Below, in pieces: positions 1 through 9,379 of a DNA stretch of 64,000 nt. Origin of the DNA: an uncultured Oscillospiraceae bacterium (GTDB lineage: Bacteria > Bacillota > Clostridia > Oscillospirales > Oscillospiraceae); contig CABVDR010000008.1 of the NCBI GenBank assembly GCA_902497145.1, forward strand, positions 7,362 through 71,361, written 5' to 3'. Every line of letters begins with the position of its first letter. Positions within the stretch are counted from its first letter, which is position 1. The notes beneath the pieces are model-generated. The model made no database searches and was not told where the DNA came from. It was given only the letters and a program-made list of their open reading frames with translations. A program made the translations under genes and the position numbers.

Positions 1-290
1 TGCCGGCGGGTCATCTCGGCGGCCAGGGGATCACTGCACAGGGCACAGCGGATTCCTTTGACCTTATTGGCGGAGATGGAGATACCAATGCCGGTGGTAC
101 AGATCACGATTCCCTTTTCGCAGCGGCCATCAGCCACAGCCTGGGCAGCCGCCTTGCCGAATACGGGGTAGTCACAGCTGTCTTGACTGTCGCAGCCGCA
201 GTCCAGTACGCTGACTCCCTTGGCCATCAAATATGCTTTAATATGCTCTTTCAGACGATATCCGCCATGATCGGAAGCAATGGAAATCAT
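1..290 (-). CDS. rpiB: Ribose-5-phosphate isomerase B (5' part only)
   Basis: Reading the complement from the ATG at 288-290 gives MISIASDHGGYRLKEHI..., the typical RpiB opening with the DHGG substrate-phosphate motif, followed by CGCDSQDSCDYP and GIVICTTGIGISISANK, which matches the family's GI(L/V)ICGTGIGMSIAANK active-site segment. In that segment RpiB normally has a catalytic Cys in ICGTG; here ICTTG keeps the Cys and changes the next Gly to Thr. The family interconverts ribose 5-phosphate and ribulose 5-phosphate in the cytoplasmic pentose phosphate pathway. A good ribosome site (GGAGGAG) lies about 7 bases upstream of the ATG. The gene runs off the left edge after about 96 residues, so its C-terminus cannot be judged. 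A role for a related allose or galactose-6-phosphate isomerase cannot be excluded. Confidence 0.9.
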   Translation of the reverse strand, partial: MISIASDHGGYRLKEHIKAYLMAKGVSVLDCGCDSQDSCDYPVFGKAAAQAVADGRCEKGIVICTTGIGISISANKVKGIRCALCSDPLAAEMTRR

Positions 291-401
291 AATCTTCTCC
301 TCCTGCAATTTTATTTTCTGCCCTGCTCCTGATCTCCCAGCGGCTGGACAGATCTTTTCCTCTTTATTGTAGTGCATTTTTTTCTATTTGGCAAGAGCAG
401 A

Positions 402-438
402 CAAAAGACAAAGCCCACTTGGTGGGCTTTGTCTTTTG
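402..438 (-). terminator. Strong hairpin after glgP
   Basis: A perfect 17-bp stem (402-418 pairs with 422-438) closes on a 3-base loop, directly after the glgP stop on the minus strand. It sits between glgP and rpiB and probably ends the glycogen transcript. Confidence 0.8.
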
Positions 439-452
439 TGAAACCGATTCTA

Positions 453-2888
453 TTAAGGACGGGTAGGCACGTGCCAGATGTCCCGGGCATAGTCCCGGAT
501 GGAGCGGTCGGCGGCAAAGATGCCGGAGCGGGCGATATTGATGAGAGACATCTGGTTCCAGCGCTGACGGTCGGCATAGGTCTCCAGGGCACGGCAGTGG
601 GCCTGACGATAGCTGTCGAAGTCTGCCAGCAGCATGTAGTCGTCGGCGGGGCTGCCTCCGGCGCTGCGCAGCAGGCGGTCCATCAGATCAGCGTAGGACT
701 CCTTGTCAGCAAACCCGGCAGAAATCTGGTCGATGACCCGCTTCAGGTCCCCATTCTGGTGATAATAGTCCTGGGGGTGATAGCCATTGGCTTTCAGAGT
801 GGTCACCTGGTCGGCAGTCAGGCCGAACAGGAAGATATTCTCGTCGCCCAGCTTCTGGTGCATCTCCACATTGGCGCCGTCCAGGGTTCCGATGGTCAGC
901 GCGCCGTTCATCATGAACTTCATGTTGCCGGTGCCGCTGGCCTCCTTGCCGGCGGTGGAAATCTGCTCAGACAGCTCGCTGGCGGGCATCAGCTTCTCTG
1001 CCAGGGAGACGCGGTAGTTCTCCAAAAAGACCACCTGGAGCTTATCCTTACAGATGGGATCGGCGTTGATTTGGGCGGACAGGGAGTTGATGAGCTGGAT
1101 GATCCGCTTGGCCACATGGTAGCCGGGGGCCGCCTTTGCGCCGAACAGGAAGGTCTGGGGGGTGAACTCCATGTTGGGGTTATCCCTCAGCTGATTATAG
1201 AGGTGTACAATGTGCAGCACATTCAGCAGCTGGCGCTTATACTCATGCAGACGCTTGACCTGCACGTCAAAGATGGCGTCGGTGTTGAGCACCACGCCGC
1301 TCTCCCGGGCCAGGTAGGAGGCAAAGCGGCGCTTATTCTCCTTCTTAATGGCCTCCAGGCGCTGGAGTACAGCCTTGTCATTCTTGTACTTCTCCAGGCC
1401 CTGGATGGCGTCGGGGTGCAGGAGGTAATCATCTCCGCCGGTGCACTCACGGACCAGAGCGTCCAGCTTGGGATTGATCTGGGACAGCCAGCGGCGGTGA
1501 TCGATGCCGTTGGTGACATTCTTGAACTGCTCGGGACGCATGGTGTAGGCGTCGTGGAAGACATCCTTCTTCAGGATCTCAGAGTGCAGAGCGGACACGC
1601 CGTTGACGGCGTAGCAGGCGCAGATGCACAGGTTGGCCATGCGAACCTCGCCGTTCCAGATGATGGCCATGTTGGCCACCTTGTTCATATCGCCGCCGAA
1701 GTGCTCCTCCAGCTTGCGCTGATAGCGGGCCGCGATCTCCTTGAGGATCTGCCAGATCCGGGGCAGCAGGCTCTCGATGAGCCCCTGGGGCCAGCGCTCC
1801 AGAGCCTCGGCCAGGACGGTGTGGTTGGTGTAGGCTACGGTGTGGGTGACGATGTTCCAGGCCTCATCCCAGCTGTAACCCTCCACATCCAGCAGAATGC
1901 GCATCAGCTCGGGGATGACCAGAGTGGGGTGGGTATCGTTGATCTGGATCACGTGCTTCTCGTGGAAGTTGCGCAGAGTACCGTACTGGGCACGATGCTT
2001 GCGCACAATGGACTGCACAGTGGCAGAGACGAAGAAGTACTGCTGCTTCAGACGCAGGGACTTGCCCTCGTAGTGGTTATCGTCAGGATAGAGCACCTTG
2101 GCGATGACCTCGGCCATGGCCTGCTGCTCCACCGCCTTCAGATACTCGCCCCGGGAGTACAGGGACATATCCACGGGCGCGGGGCTCTTGGCGTCCCACA
2201 GGCGCAGCACATTGGTGTGGTTGGTCTTGTAACCGGCGATCTCCATGTCCCGGGGGATGGCCAGCACGGTGGTGTAGCCCACGTGCTCGGGGTGGTTGTG
2301 GCCCTTGTCATCCCAGTGGTCCACGATCTTGCCGCCGAAGCGGACCTCCTCGGTCTCGTCCATCTTGGGGATGAGCCAGGCGTCGCCCAGGCCCAGCCAG
2401 TTGTCGGCCTGCTCCACCTGCTTGCCGTCCACGATCTTCTGCTTGAAGATGCCGAGCTCGTAGCAGATGGAATAGCCGGTGGCGGGGATCTCCAGGGTGG
2501 TCATGGAGTCCAGATAGCAGGCGGCCAGACGGCCCAGGCCGCCGTTGCCCAGGCCCGCGTCGGGCTCAATTTCAAACAGATCGGAGGCGGAGAAGCCCAT
2601 GTCCTCCAGGGCCTCCTTCAGGGTATCCAGAATGCCCAGGTTGTAGGCGTTCTTCTCCAGGGAGCGGCCCATGAGGAATTCCAGGGACAGATAATGGACC
2701 TGGCGCTCCTGGCCCTCCCACACCTCGTTGCTGGTATTCATCTGGTGGCCGGACATGATGTCCCGCAGGACCAGAGCACAAGCCTTGAACATATGGTTGG
2801 GGGTGGCGTCCTCCACTTCCTTGCCAAAATTGCGGTGAAGTTTTCCGATTATCAGTTCGGTAAGCTGGGCCTTGGTATATTCAGCCAT
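453..2888 (-). CDS. glgP: Glycogen/starch phosphorylase
   Basis: An 811-residue protein, the usual length for GlgP, that releases glucose 1-phosphate from the non-reducing ends of glycogen in the cytoplasm using pyridoxal phosphate. Diagnostic segments include SLEFLMGRSLEKN near residue 75, DAGLGNGGLGRLAACYLDS, NDTHPTLVIPELMR and the cofactor motif EASGTGNMKFMMNGAL, whose Lys (about 657) should form the Schiff base. The ATG at 2886-2888 is chosen because GGGAGG precedes it at good spacing; the frame stays open 23 codons further but those have no ribosome site. The gene follows glgA but is separated from it by a terminator and has its own promoter, so degradation can be expressed apart from synthesis. 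Confidence 0.97.
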   Translation of the reverse strand: MAEYTKAQLTELIIGKLHRNFGKEVEDATPNHMFKACALVLRDIMSGHQMNTSNEVWEGQERQVHYLSLEFLMGRSLEKNAYNLGILDTLKEALEDMGFSASDLFEIEPDAGLGNGGLGRLAACYLDSMTTLEIPATGYSICYELGIFKQKIVDGKQVEQADNWLGLGDAWLIPKMDETEEVRFGGKIVDHWDDKGHNHPEHVGYTTVLAIPRDMEIAGYKTNHTNVLRLWDAKSPAPVDMSLYSRGEYLKAVEQQAMAEVIAKVLYPDDNHYEGKSLRLKQQYFFVSATVQSIVRKHRAQYGTLRNFHEKHVIQINDTHPTLVIPELMRILLDVEGYSWDEAWNIVTHTVAYTNHTVLAEALERWPQGLIESLLPRIWQILKEIAARYQRKLEEHFGGDMNKVANMAIIWNGEVRMANLCICACYAVNGVSALHSEILKKDVFHDAYTMRPEQFKNVTNGIDHRRWLSQINPKLDALVRECTGGDDYLLHPDAIQGLEKYKNDKAVLQRLEAIKKENKRRFASYLARESGVVLNTDAIFDVQVKRLHEYKRQLLNVLHIVHLYNQLRDNPNMEFTPQTFLFGAKAAPGYHVAKRIIQLINSLSAQINADPICKDKLQVVFLENYRVSLAEKLMPASELSEQISTAGKEASGTGNMKFMMNGALTIGTLDGANVEMHQKLGDENIFLFGLTADQVTTLKANGYHPQDYYHQNGDLKRVIDQISAGFADKESYADLMDRLLRSAGGSPADDYMLLADFDSYRQAHCRALETYADRQRWNQMSLINIARSGIFAADRSIRDYARDIWHVPTRP

Positions 2889-2957
2889 AATGCTGCCTCC
2901 CGTATTGTTAATATTTTGAATGAAAATTTTAACTGCCGTTCTTGCGGCACGGGACAT

Positions 2958-2986
2958 ATTTTATCATACTAAGCTACCCACGTCAA
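2958..2986 (-). promoter_or_regulatory. SigA-type promoter of glgP
   Basis: On the minus strand TTGACG (2981-2986), a 17-base spacer and TAAAAT (2958-2963) lie about 70 bases before the glgP start. The remaining intergenic stretch from here to 3140 shows no gene. Confidence 0.7.
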
Positions 2987-3140
2987 ATGCCCAGGGCCTC
3001 ACTTTCCTAAAATTGGAATAGATTTTGCAAAGTTTGGCGGAACTGCTTATGGGAGAAGGGTTTGCGGCCTTTTAAAGCAGCAATTTTGCTTGTACAAACG
3101 TCGCCAGATATGCTGTTTTTTTGCACGATCCACATGGCAA

Positions 3141-3172
3141 AAGAGAGGCGAACCTTACGGTTCGCCTCTCTT
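3141..3172 (-). terminator. Hairpin terminator after glgA
   Basis: A 14-bp perfect stem with loop TTAC lies just past the glgA stop and is followed on the minus strand by TTTT. It separates glgA from glgP. Confidence 0.8.
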
Positions 3173-3185
3173 TAGAAGGGAGCTT

Positions 3186-4622
3186 TTACCCCTGAATACG
3201 CTGGTAAATATCCAGGTACTGCTGGGCCGAGTGGTTCCAGCTGAAGTCGGCGGTCATACCCTCCTTTTGAAGGCCGCGCCAGGCTTCCTTGTTGTCGTAG
3301 TAGAGCTCCACGGCCTCCCGAATGACCCAGAGCATATCGTTGGCGTTGATATCGGTGAAGGTAAAGCCGCGTCCCTCGCCGGTGAATTTATTGTAGGGAT
3401 AGACGGTATCCTTCAGACCGCCGGTCTCCCGGACGATGGGCACTGTGCCGTAGCGCATAGCGATCATCTGGCTCAGACCGCAGGGCTCGCTCACCGAGGG
3501 CATGAGGAACAGATCCGCGCCGGCATAGATCATGGTGGACAGGGGGGCGGAGTAGGTGATCTGAGCGGAGAAGCGGCCGGGATACTGCTGCTGGGCATTG
3601 CGGAACGCCTCCTCAAACTGCCAGTCGCCGGTACCCAGCACCACCATCTGCACATCCATGCCCATGATCTGATGAAGCACATCGGTGACCAGAGAGAATC
3701 CCTTGTGGCCCACCAGACGGGAGATGCAGGCGATGATGGGCACGTCTCCGTTCTCCTGCAGGCCTACCGCCCGCTGCAGCGCCAGCTTGCAGGCCAGCTT
3801 GCCCTCCGCGGGGTTGTCGGCAGTAAAGTTGGCCGCCAGGCCGGAATTGGTGGCGGGGTTGTACAGGTCCATGTCGATACCATTGAGGATTCCCTGGACC
3901 TTACCGCTCTGCTGGTTAATGACGCCGTCCAGGCCGTGGGCATAGAAGGGGATCTTCAGCTCGTTGGCGTAGGTGGGCGAGACGGTGGTGACGAAGGTGG
4001 AGGCCATAATGGCACCCTTCATCAGGTTCACGTCGTCATGGTAGGCCAGCATCCCCTCATTGAAGTAGCTCTTGTCCAGGCCGATGACGTCCTCCAACAC
4101 CTGGTCGCCGTAGCGGCCCTGGTACTCAATGTTATGGATGGTGAACACGCTCTTGGCCCGGTTCAGCTGAGGAATACGGTACTTATCCTCCAGCAGGTAG
4201 ATGGGCACCAGGGCAGTCTGCCAGTCGTTGCAGTGGATCACGTCGGGCCAGAAATCCAGCTGCCCCGGAGTCTCAATGACAGCCCGGGAGAAAAAGGCGA
4301 AGCGCTCACAGTCATCGAAGTGGCCGTAGAGCTGCCAGCGTTTAAAGTAGTACTCGTTGTCTACAAACCAGTAGGTGACGCCGTCACGCTCCAGAGAGAA
4401 GATGCCGCAGTACACCTGCCGCCAGGACAGGGTAACGTTGAAATACTTCAAAAAAGTCATCTGGCTGCGCCACTCGCTGCCGATGCCCTCATACAGGGGG
4501 AGAATCACCTTGACCTCGTGGCCCGCCTGGGCCAGTGCCTTGGGCAAAGAGCCGGCTACGTCGGCCAGACCTCCGGTTTTAATGAACGGGGCTACCTCAG
4601 AGGAGGCAAATAAAATTTTCAT
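3186..4622 (-). CDS. glgA: Glycogen synthase (ADP-glucose)
   Basis: A 478-residue GT5-family enzyme that transfers glucose from ADP-glucose to the growing alpha-1,4 chain. The N-terminus MKILFASSEVAPFIKTGGLADV holds the KTGGL nucleotide-sugar motif; HCNDWQTALVP, SRLVGHKGFSLV and the C-terminal PSVSEPCGLSQMIAMRYGT (E-x7-E type motif) are also present. The ATG at 4620-4622 begins the conserved MKILF start and is preceded by a purine-rich GGGAAAGGGG site. It follows glgD after about 100 bases that contain a large hairpin, so its expression may be reduced relative to glgD. Confidence 0.97.
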   Translation of the reverse strand: MKILFASSEVAPFIKTGGLADVAGSLPKALAQAGHEVKVILPLYEGIGSEWRSQMTFLKYFNVTLSWRQVYCGIFSLERDGVTYWFVDNEYYFKRWQLYGHFDDCERFAFFSRAVIETPGQLDFWPDVIHCNDWQTALVPIYLLEDKYRIPQLNRAKSVFTIHNIEYQGRYGDQVLEDVIGLDKSYFNEGMLAYHDDVNLMKGAIMASTFVTTVSPTYANELKIPFYAHGLDGVINQQSGKVQGILNGIDMDLYNPATNSGLAANFTADNPAEGKLACKLALQRAVGLQENGDVPIIACISRLVGHKGFSLVTDVLHQIMGMDVQMVVLGTGDWQFEEAFRNAQQQYPGRFSAQITYSAPLSTMIYAGADLFLMPSVSEPCGLSQMIAMRYGTVPIVRETGGLKDTVYPYNKFTGEGRGFTFTDINANDMLWVIREAVELYYDNKEAWRGLQKEGMTADFSWNHSAQQYLDIYQRIQG

Positions 4623-4660
4623 ATCAGTTCCCCTTTCCCAAATATTCAAAAGAACAAGCA

Positions 4661-4720
4661 AACTCCACCCCCGGAAGGCCGGGCGGTCCCCCGCCCGGCT
4701 TCCCGGCGTGATGGAGTTTT
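4661..4720 (-). terminator. Large hairpin between glgD and glgA
   Basis: Complementary arms (AACTCCA... against ...TGGAGTT, with GGAAGCCGGGCGG pairing to CCGCCCGGCCTTCC inside) form a long imperfect stem just past glgD. On the minus strand there is no clear U-run after it, so it may be a partial terminator or an mRNA-stability element. Confidence 0.55.
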
Positions 4721-4724
4721 TCTC

Positions 4725-5837
4725 TTACACCACGGATTCCTTTGCGATGGCCAGAGGATAAGTAAAGTGACCCATCAGCATACGGTCCTGGTTGACGGTA
4801 ACATTTTTGTCCGCAATGACGTAGGCCAGCGAGGCACCGCTCTTCACCACGGTACCCTGCATGAGCACACTATTGGACACCCGGGCACCCTTTTCAATGG
4901 TGACGCCGCGGAAGATGATGGAGTTTTCTACCTCGCCCTCAATGCGGCAGCCGTCGGCAACCAGAGAGTGGTTGGACTTGGCCTCGGGGCCATAGTAAGT
5001 AGAGGGGTTGGAGCGGTCTTTGGTGCGCACAGGCCGGTCGGGGTTAAACAGATCGTCCCGCACCTCCGGATCCAGCAGGTCCATGGAGCGCTCAAAGTAG
5101 CCGCTTACCGACTGGAAGCGGGCCACATACCCCTTATGGACATAGGACATGAGCTTCAGCGTCTTCAGGCGGGGCTGGAGTACGCCGCGGCTGAAATTAT
5201 AGATGTCATGGGCGGCACAGTAGTCCACCATGTCCATGAGCAGCTTCTTGGAGAGGATGTAGACCTCCAGGCTCTCCAGGGTCTTGTCAGCGGCCACGGG
5301 ATGGACCGACAGGTCGGTGACCCGACCGGTGTCATCCACTTCCACGTACTCGGAGAAGCGGGGCGCACCCTTCAGGGTGGGGGTGCACACCATGGTCACA
5401 TCGGCGCCGGAGTCCAGATGCTGCTGGAACACCTCGGCCACAGGCAGATTTACTGCCATGTCGCCCCAAGCCAGGATCACATAGTCCTGACGGATGTTTT
5501 CCAAATAGTCGGCCACGCCGGCCAGGGCGTCCATGTTGCCCTTGTACTCACCGCCCCGCTCGGCATAGCCGAAGGGAGGCAGGATGCGCAGGCCGCCGTG
5601 CTTGCGGCTCAGGTCCCAATCCTTACCGGAACCCACGTGGTCCAGCAGGGACTGATAGCTCTGGTGAACGATAATGCCCACGTCGGTGATTCCGGCGTTG
5701 ACGTAGTTGGAGAGCATGAAATCAATGAGGCGGTAGCGGCCGCCGAAGGGCAGGGAGCAGGTGTTGCGGGGACGGGTCAGCTCCCCCAGATTGGCATCAG
5801 AGCGGCAAGCGAAGACAATTCCGTGCAGATCGTTCAC
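4725..5837 (-). CDS. glgD: GlgD, non-catalytic/regulatory ADP-glucose pyrophosphorylase-like subunit
   Basis: A 370-residue nucleotidyltransferase-fold protein paralogous to GlgC. It has [22 protein letters not shown] and [22 protein letters not shown], but the N-terminal GGxGxRL nucleotide loop of GlgC is replaced by [17 protein letters not shown], which is the mark of GlgD. A left-handed beta-helix-like C-terminus ([20 protein letters not shown]) is seen. In Bacillota GlgD associates with GlgC and raises its activity. The start is GTG (5835-5837), overlapping the glgC stop as GTGA, with AAAGGAGGTGAG upstream, so the two subunits are translationally coupled. Confidence 0.95.
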   Translation of the reverse strand: MNDLHGIVFACRSDANLGELTRPRNTCSLPFGGRYRLIDFMLSNYVNAGITDVGIIVHQSYQSLLDHVGSGKDWDLSRKHGGLRILPPFGYAERGGEYKGNMDALAGVADYLENIRQDYVILAWGDMAVNLPVAEVFQQHLDSGADVTMVCTPTLKGAPRFSEYVEVDDTGRVTDLSVHPVAADKTLESLEVYILSKKLLMDMVDYCAAHDIYNFSRGVLQPRLKTLKLMSYVHKGYVARFQSVSGYFERSMDLLDPEVRDDLFNPDRPVRTKDRSNPSTYYGPEAKSNHSLVADGCRIEGEVENSIIFRGVTIEKGARVSNSVLMQGTVVKSGASLAYVIADKNVTVNQDRMLMGHFTYPLAIAKESVV

Positions 5838-7042
5838 GCCTGCTCACCTCCTTTCACATCTTCACGAATCATAGCGCTGGGTTTGATCACGGCCTTGGGG
5901 CCTACGGTGACCCCGCCGGCCACCACGGCAATGCCCCAATCCGGGTCGTCCGTGGGAGGCGCGCCTACGGTGGCCCCCTCTTCAATGACCGCGCCCTCGG
6001 CCACGATGGCGTAGGACACCACCGCGCCCTTCTTTACCACCGCACCGGGCATCAGGATGGAGTACTGGATGTCAGCTCCCTCCTCCACGGTGACGGAGTT
6101 GAAGAGCACCGAGTTCTCCACCACGCCGTCTACCCGGCAGCCGCCGGTGACCAGAGAGTGGGAGACCTGGGCGTTGGGGCCGGTGACATGAGGCGGCTTG
6201 ATGGGAGTACGGGCATAGATGGGCCAGCTGTTGTCATAGAGGTTGATGCCGTTGTTGGGAGCCAGCATATCCATATTGGCGTCCCACAGGGAGTTGATGG
6301 TGCCCACGTCCTTCCAGTAGCCCTGGAAGCGGTAGGTCATAAGCTTTTCACCGGCAGCGAGCATATTGGGGATGATGTTCTTTCCGAAGTCATTGGAGGA
6401 GTTGGGATCGGCCTCGTCGTCAATGAGGTACTGACGCAGCTTCTTCCAAGTGAAGACATAGATACCCATGGAGGCCAGAGTGCTCTTGGGGTGCTTGGGC
6501 TTCTCCTCGAACTCGTAGACTTGGTCGTTCTCGTCCACGTTCATGATACCGAAGCGGGTGGCCTCCTCCAGGGTGACCTCCAGCACGGAGATGGTGCAGG
6601 CCGCCTGGGTCTTCTTGTGGAAGTCCACCATGTCGGAGTAGTCCATCTTATAGATGTGGTCGCCGGAGAGGATGACCACATACTCCGGATCATACAGATC
6701 CAGGAAACCGATATTCTGATAGATGGCATTGGCCGTGCCCTTATACCAGGTACCCTGGTCGCCCTCCCGCATGTAGGGGGGCAGGATGTGCACGCCGCCG
6801 TCCGACCGGTCCAGGTCCCAGGGCTGGCCGGAACCAATATAGCTGTTGAGCTCCAGGGGACGATACTGGGTCAGAACGCCAACGGTATCAATACCGGAAT
6901 TGACACAGTTTGACAGGGGAAAATCGATGATGCGGTACTTGCCGCCAAAGGGGACGGCAGGTTTGGCCACATGGCTGGTAAGGGCATAGAGCCGACTGCC
7001 CTGGCCGCCAGCCAAAAGCATGGCCACTACTTCTTTTTTCAT
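5834..7042 (-). CDS. glgC: Glucose-1-phosphate adenylyltransferase
   Basis: A 402-residue enzyme making ADP-glucose from ATP and glucose 1-phosphate, the committed step of bacterial glycogen synthesis. [15 protein letters not shown] is the nucleotide-binding loop, [20 protein letters not shown] and HILPPYM follow, [14 protein letters not shown] holds the metal-binding Asp, and [14 protein letters not shown] begins the C-terminal beta-helix. The ATG at 7040-7042 has AGAGGTG at nine bases; a GTG four codons upstream (7054) overlaps that site and is less likely. It lies between glgB and glgD. Confidence 0.96.
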   Translation of the reverse strand: MKKEVVAMLLAGGQGSRLYALTSHVAKPAVPFGGKYRIIDFPLSNCVNSGIDTVGVLTQYRPLELNSYIGSGQPWDLDRSDGGVHILPPYMREGDQGTWYKGTANAIYQNIGFLDLYDPEYVVILSGDHIYKMDYSDMVDFHKKTQAACTISVLEVTLEEATRFGIMNVDENDQVYEFEEKPKHPKSTLASMGIYVFTWKKLRQYLIDDEADPNSSNDFGKNIIPNMLAAGEKLMTYRFQGYWKDVGTINSLWDANMDMLAPNNGINLYDNSWPIYARTPIKPPHVTGPNAQVSHSLVTGGCRVDGVVENSVLFNSVTVEEGADIQYSILMPGAVVKKGAVVSYAIVAEGAVIEEGATVGAPPTDDPDWGIAVVAGGVTVGPKAVIKPSAMIREDVKGGEQA

Positions 7043-7107
7043 ACTCTCATTCACCTCTGTTGTATTTTAAAGGTCCGCCTTCCGCGAAAGAAGCGCAGGC
7101 GAGAGGC

Positions 7108-9171
7108 TTACGCCTGATCGTCTTTCTTTTTTGGCTCGGTCCTGGCCGCCTGAGTTTTTTTGGCGGCGGTCCCCGCGTCCTTTGCGCCTTCCGGCTTCTT
7201 AACCTTTCCGGAACTCTTCTTCTCTCCCGCCTTCTTGCTGTCCTTCTTGGCCTTGCGCACGGGAGCGCGGCGTGTACAGCGGTAGATCATTACCGACATG
7301 GGCGGCAGATCAATGGCCATGGACTGCTCCTGATCGTGGCAGGGGATGTCCACGCTCTTGATGGGCGCGGTGTCGCCCAAGCCCTCGCCGCCGAACTCCT
7401 CGGCATCGGTGTTGAACACCGGCGCCCAGGTACCGGGGAAGGGCAGGCCGACCTGATAGCCCTTGCGGTGGATGGGCGAGAAGTTCGCCACCACCACCAG
7501 AGGCCGGCCTTCCCGGTCCCAGCGCAGGAAAGCCACGGTATTGGCGGTGTTATCGTCGGCACACAGCCACTGGAACCCCTCCCAGGAGTCATCCTGTTCC
7601 CACAGGGCGGTCTGCTCCAGGTACATGGTATTGGCCGACTTGAAGAACTGGTGGATCTTGCGGTGGGGCTCATACTGGAGCAGATGCCAGTCCAGAGAAT
7701 ATTCATAGTGCCATTCGTTCCACTGGCCCAGCTCGGTACCCATGATCGTCAGCTTCTTGCCGGGATGGGTGAGCATATAGGTGTAGAAGGCACGGACACC
7801 GGCAAATTTCTCCGCATTGTCCCCGGGCATCTTGCCCAGGAAGGAGCCCTTCATGTGGACCACCTCGTCGTGGGACAAAGGCAGAATGTAGTTTTCCGAG
7901 AAGGCATACATCAGGGAGAAGGTGATATCCCGGTGGTTAAACTGCCGGAAATAGGGGTCCAGCTTGATGTAGTGGCAGATGTCGTTCATCCAGCCCATGT
8001 TCCACTTGAAGTTGAAGCCCAGGCCGCCGTCGCTGACCGGATGGGTGACCTTGGGCCAGGCGGTGGACTCCTCGGCGATCATCAGCACGTCGGGGTGGGT
8101 GGCAAAGATAGAGGTGTTCAGCTTCTGGAAAAACTCGATGGCCTCCAGATTCTCCTTGCCGCCGTGGATGTTGGGCATCCAGGCTCCGTCCTGCCGGCCG
8201 TAGTCCAGATAGAGCATGGAGGACACGGCATCGACCCGCAGGCCGTCGGCGTGGTACTCCTCCAGCCAGAACATGGCGTTGGAGAACAGGAACGAGCGCA
8301 CCTCATTGCGGCCCAGGTCAAAGACCTGGGTTCCCCAGTCAGGGTGCTCTCCCTTGCGGGGATCGGCGTACTCGTAGGTGGGGCCGCCGTCAAAGTGGTA
8401 AAGGCCGAAAGCGTCCCGGGGGAAGTGGGCGGGCACCCAGTCCAGGATGACGCCGATGCCGGCCTGATGGAGCTGATCAATCAGGTACTTAAAATCGTCG
8501 GGGGTACCGAAACGGCTGGTGGCGGCAAAATATCCGGTGACCTGATAGCCCCAGGAGGCATCCAAGGGGTGCTCCATGACAGGGAGCAGCTCCACATGGG
8601 TGTAACCCATCTCTTTAATATAAGGCACCAGATACTGGGCTGTGTCCCGGTAAGAGAGGAACTCCCCCTCCCCCGTGCGCCGCCAGGAGCCCAGATGGCA
8701 TTCATAAATATTCATCGGGCGGCGGTAAGGGGCATTCTTGGCCCGGTAATCCAGCCAGCCCTGATCGCCCCAGGGATACTCCTCCAGATCATAGATCTTG
8801 GACGCATTGCCAGGGCGGGTCTCAGCATGGAAGGCATAGGGGTCGGCCTTGGCCACCACCTTGCCGTCGGCGCCGTGCACCGCGTACTTGTATGTATCAA
8901 AGCGCTTTAGTCCGGGGACAAAGCCCTCCCAGATTCCGCCTTCCAGTTTTTCCAGCGGAGAGGCATTTTCATCCCACCCGTTGAAATCACCAAAAACGCA
9001 TACCTGCTTAGCATTTGGAGCCCAGACGCGGAAGACATATCCGTCCTGTCCGTCCTTCTGTCCAGGGTGGGAGCCGAAGCATCGCCACGCATGGGTGCTG
9101 CGGCCTTCTGAAAAAGCCTCCAGCTCCAAAAACAGGTCATAATCTGATAGTTTTGTATCATATTTGACCAT
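7108..9171 (-). CDS. glgB: 1,4-alpha-glucan branching enzyme with a lysine-rich tail
   Basis: A 687-residue GH13 enzyme that makes alpha-1,6 branches in glycogen. The N-terminal CBM48-like part contains VFRVWAPNAKQVCVFGDFNGW; the catalytic barrel shows DWVPAHFPRD, GLRVDAVSSMLY (nucleophile Asp), MIAEESTAWP (acid/base Glu) and LPLSHDEVVH. The last roughly 45 residues are a low-complexity Lys/Ala/Glu tail (KKDSKKAGEKKSSGKVKKPE...) not part of the enzyme core. First gene of the glg operon, with a consensus promoter about 90 bases upstream. ATG at 9169-9171 is preceded by GAGGTG; a GTG three codons upstream overlaps that site. Confidence 0.96.
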   Translation of the reverse strand: MVKYDTKLSDYDLFLELEAFSEGRSTHAWRCFGSHPGQKDGQDGYVFRVWAPNAKQVCVFGDFNGWDENASPLEKLEGGIWEGFVPGLKRFDTYKYAVHGADGKVVAKADPYAFHAETRPGNASKIYDLEEYPWGDQGWLDYRAKNAPYRRPMNIYECHLGSWRRTGEGEFLSYRDTAQYLVPYIKEMGYTHVELLPVMEHPLDASWGYQVTGYFAATSRFGTPDDFKYLIDQLHQAGIGVILDWVPAHFPRDAFGLYHFDGGPTYEYADPRKGEHPDWGTQVFDLGRNEVRSFLFSNAMFWLEEYHADGLRVDAVSSMLYLDYGRQDGAWMPNIHGGKENLEAIEFFQKLNTSIFATHPDVLMIAEESTAWPKVTHPVSDGGLGFNFKWNMGWMNDICHYIKLDPYFRQFNHRDITFSLMYAFSENYILPLSHDEVVHMKGSFLGKMPGDNAEKFAGVRAFYTYMLTHPGKKLTIMGTELGQWNEWHYEYSLDWHLLQYEPHRKIHQFFKSANTMYLEQTALWEQDDSWEGFQWLCADDNTANTVAFLRWDREGRPLVVVANFSPIHRKGYQVGLPFPGTWAPVFNTDAEEFGGEGLGDTAPIKSVDIPCHDQEQSMAIDLPPMSVMIYRCTRRAPVRKAKKDSKKAGEKKSSGKVKKPEGAKDAGTAAKKTQAARTEPKKKDDQA

Positions 9172-9257
9172 TGTAATCACCTCAATCCCGTCTTTTTCGT
9201 CTTTTTCCCAACGAAAACGACAACCTCTCTAAATCGGAACCCCCGATATTTATATAA

Positions 9258-9286
9258 ATTATACAACACTCCCTTTGCACCGTCAA
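9258..9286 (-). promoter_or_regulatory. SigA-type promoter of the glg operon
   Basis: Minus-strand TTGACG (9281-9286), exactly 17 bases, then TATAAT (9258-9263). The match to consensus is excellent and it faces glgB. Confidence 0.85.
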
Positions 9287-9328
9287 GTCAAAAGGGTGTT
9301 AATTGACATTTTGTCCCTGGCCCCATTT

Positions 9329-9366
9329 CCCCGGGACGAAAGGAGCAAAAACCTTTCGTCCCGGGG
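9329..9366. repeat. 15-bp inverted repeat between dacF-like gene and glgB
   Basis: CCCCGGGACGAAAGG at 9329-9343 pairs perfectly with 9352-9366. It follows the carboxypeptidase stop and is the likely end of that transcript, but the T-rich run (AATATTTTT) lies on the plus-strand side, so it is not a textbook minus-strand terminator. Confidence 0.6.
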
Positions 9367-9379
9367 AATATTTTTCCTG

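Noticed and set aside
372..2972. An 866-codon open frame on the plus strand opposite glgP
   Set aside because: It mirrors glgP codon for codon; rich in His, Gly, Val and Leu with no domain, the usual antisense shadow in GC-rich DNA. The glgP motifs on the other strand are unambiguous.
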